From Castellaniella sp. UBA6218 (GTDB taxonomy: Bacteria > Pseudomonadota > Gammaproteobacteria > Burkholderiales > Burkholderiaceae_B): a DNA stretch of 64,000 nucleotides. Positions 62,846-64,000 of this stretch are shown here, in pieces (the first letter of the stretch is position 1; every line of letters begins with the position of its first letter). A model generated the notes under the pieces. That model had not been told where the DNA came from and made no database searches. It worked only from the letters and a program-made list of their open reading frames with translations. The position numbers and the translations under genes are program-made. The DNA lies in assembly GCA_002421865.1 (NCBI GenBank), contig DISE01000119.1, positions 1 to 64,000 on the forward strand. Direction: 5' to 3'.

Positions 62846-62868
62846 GAAGTTACCTTTGATTCATCGCG

Positions 62869-63321
62869 TTATTCAGTGACGGCCGTATCGTCCGCCCGGG
62901 TGATGGCGTTGTGCAGGGTATGCCAGGCCAGGGTGGCGCATTTCACCCGCGACGGGAATTCGCGCACTCCGGACAGGACTTCTAGCTTGCCAAGGTCGCA
63001 GTCCGGGTGGGCCTCGGTCAGCATGGCGTGGATGTCGCGGAACAGCGCCTCGACCCGATCGACCGGCTGGCCGCGAACGGCCTCGGTCATCAGGGAAGCG
63101 GACGCCGTGGAAATGGCGCAGCCGTGACCGATGAAGCTGACGTCCTGGACGATGCCGTCGCTGACCTTGGCGTAGACCGTCAGTTGGTCGCCGCACAGCG
63201 GATTGTGTCCATCGGCACGGTGAGACGCGTCGTCCATCGCATGAAAATTGCGCGGCTTGCGGTTGTGATCGAAGATGACTTCCTGGTACAGGTCGCGCAG
63301 GCCGTCGTCGTTATCCCTCAT
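62869..63321 (-). CDS. sufU: SufU-type Fe-S scaffold / sulfur acceptor
   Basis: 150-residue SufU from the ATG at 63321 (MRDNDDGLRDLYQEVIFDHN). Conserved Cys43 in NPLCGDQ with Asp45, Cys68 in GHGCAIS, and Cys128 in KCATLAW. It takes persulfide sulfur from SufS; as in Gram-positive systems, a zinc site at the same Cys residues is expected. The longer upstream frame overlaps sufS and is not used. SufS ends 4 nt upstream. Confidence 0.95.
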   Translation of the reverse strand: MRDNDDGLRDLYQEVIFDHNRKPRNFHAMDDASHRADGHNPLCGDQLTVYAKVSDGIVQDVSFIGHGCAISTASASLMTEAVRGQPVDRVEALFRDIHAMLTEAHPDCDLGKLEVLSGVREFPSRVKCATLAWHTLHNAITRADDTAVTE

Positions 63322-63325
63322 CGGT

Positions 63326-64000
63326 TCATACCCCAAACAGTTTCTGCGCCTTGCGCACGCCCGCCACCAGGGCGTCGATGTCGCGCCCATCGTTGTACAG
63401 GGCGAAGGACGCGCGCGCCGTGCCGGGAATGCCGAAATGCGACATCAGGGGCATGGCGCAATGATGGCCGGCGCGGATGGCCACGCCTTCGGTATCCAGG
63501 ATCGTGCCGAGGTCGTGCGGATGGATGCCGTCCACCAGGAACGACAGGATGCCGGCCTTGTCGGCGGCGGTCCCGACCAGGCGCACGCCCGGCAATTCCA
63601 GCATGCGTCCGGTCGCCTCGGCCAGCAGCGCGGCCTCGTGAGCGGCGATGCGGTCCAGGCCGATGGACAGGACGTAATCGATGGCGGCGCCCATCACGAT
63701 CGCCCCGCCGATGTTCGGCGTGCCCGCCTCGAAGCGCTGCGGGCCGGAGGCCCAGGTGCTGCCTTCGAAGCTGACCGTGCGGATCATGTCGCCGCCTCCC
63801 TGCCAGGGAGGCAGGTCGGCCAGGATCGAGCCGCGCACGTAGAGCGCGCCGATGCCAGTGGGGCCGTAGAGCTTGTGACCGGAAAAGGCGTAGAAATCGC
63901 AATCCAGGGCCTGTACATCGACCGGGGCGTGCGCCACGGCCTGGGCGCCGTCGATCAAGGCCAGGGCGCCGGCCTCGTGGGCCAGGCGCACCAGTTCGGC
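63326..64000 (-). CDS. sufS: SufS-family cysteine desulfurase, N-terminus cut by window edge
   Basis: 225 C-terminal codons of a class-II cysteine desulfurase. The PLP-binding Lys is in [13 protein letters not shown], and the active-site Cys is in [10 protein letters not shown], as in SufS rather than IscS. Ends 4 nt before sufU (stop to start), so the two are tightly coupled. The missing N-terminus and any sufBCD lie past the right edge. Confidence 0.96.
   Translation of the reverse strand, partial: AELVRLAHEAGALALIDGAQAVAHAPVDVQALDCDFYAFSGHKLYGPTGIGALYVRGSILADLPPWQGGGDMIRTVSFEGSTWASGPQRFEAGTPNIGGAIVMGAAIDYVLSIGLDRIAAHEAALLAEATGRMLELPGVRLVGTAADKAGILSFLVDGIHPHDLGTILDTEGVAIRAGHHCAMPLMSHFGIPGTARASFALYNDGRDIDALVAGVRKAQKLFGV

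Overview
The window is a stretch of GC-rich chromosome from a betaproteobacterium, most likely a member of the Alcaligenaceae (Bordetella/Achromobacter/Castellaniella type). This is inferred from protein types and from the gene neighbourhood (sucC, a DUF2889 gene, recX-recA, a TctDE-like two-component system and an MFS transporter). No rRNA gene is present, so the genus is not fixed. Nearly every real gene is shadowed by long spurious antisense ORFs, as expected at this GC content.

Layout. 1-14076: central metabolism and housekeeping: 3' part of sucC, DUF2889 gene, metE with divergent metR, recX-recA behind a near-perfect LexA box, a two-component system translationally coupled to an MHS-family transporter, a candidate structured small RNA ending in a strong terminator, a drug/metabolite transporter with a very His-rich tail, and asnB. 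14181-18998: a three-gene SMC condensin operon of the MksF-MksE-MksB (Wadjet JetA-B-C) type with no nuclease subunit (MksG/JetD). 19107-26021: rfbA-rfbC, rdgC, an aspartate carbamoyltransferase with an HTH-like N-terminal extension, a lipoprotein, and pbpC, which is coupled to the giant alpha-2-macroglobulin gene (to 31963).

32097-35355: tRNA-Ile2(CAU) followed by a patch of less GC-rich, gene-poor DNA with a secreted type-B carboxylesterase and an orphan DNA-binding-like protein; it looks acquired, but no integrase is visible. 35426-38110: a protein that appears to fuse a diverged NADAR (YbiA-like) domain to a PAS domain, a PmtA-like methyltransferase, and a PBP7-type D,D-peptidase. 38340-45015: a membrane glycosylation block with two large polytopic proteins on + and a GT87 / FAD-oxidoreductase / GtrA cassette on -.

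45396-57912: a complete Flp/Tad pilus operon (flp, tadV, rcpC/cpaB, rcpA/cpaC, cpaD, tadZ/cpaE, tadA, tadB, tadC, tadD, tadE, tadF, tadG), in which many genes overlap by 4 nt, closed by a strong bidirectional terminator and tRNA-Pro(GGG). 58209-60311: a MarR regulator and a DHA2 drug exporter, each preceded by a related palindrome, which suggests one autoregulated efflux regulon. 60316-62172: an EAL-CBS-GGDEF cyclic-di-GMP protein. 62288-64000: the 3' end of a suf Fe-S operon (sufS partial, sufU, sufT).

The candidates most worth following up are the nuclease-less Mks operon, the NADAR-PAS fusion, the three-hairpin RNA at about 10867-11017, the orphan gene at 34609, and the paired MarR operators.
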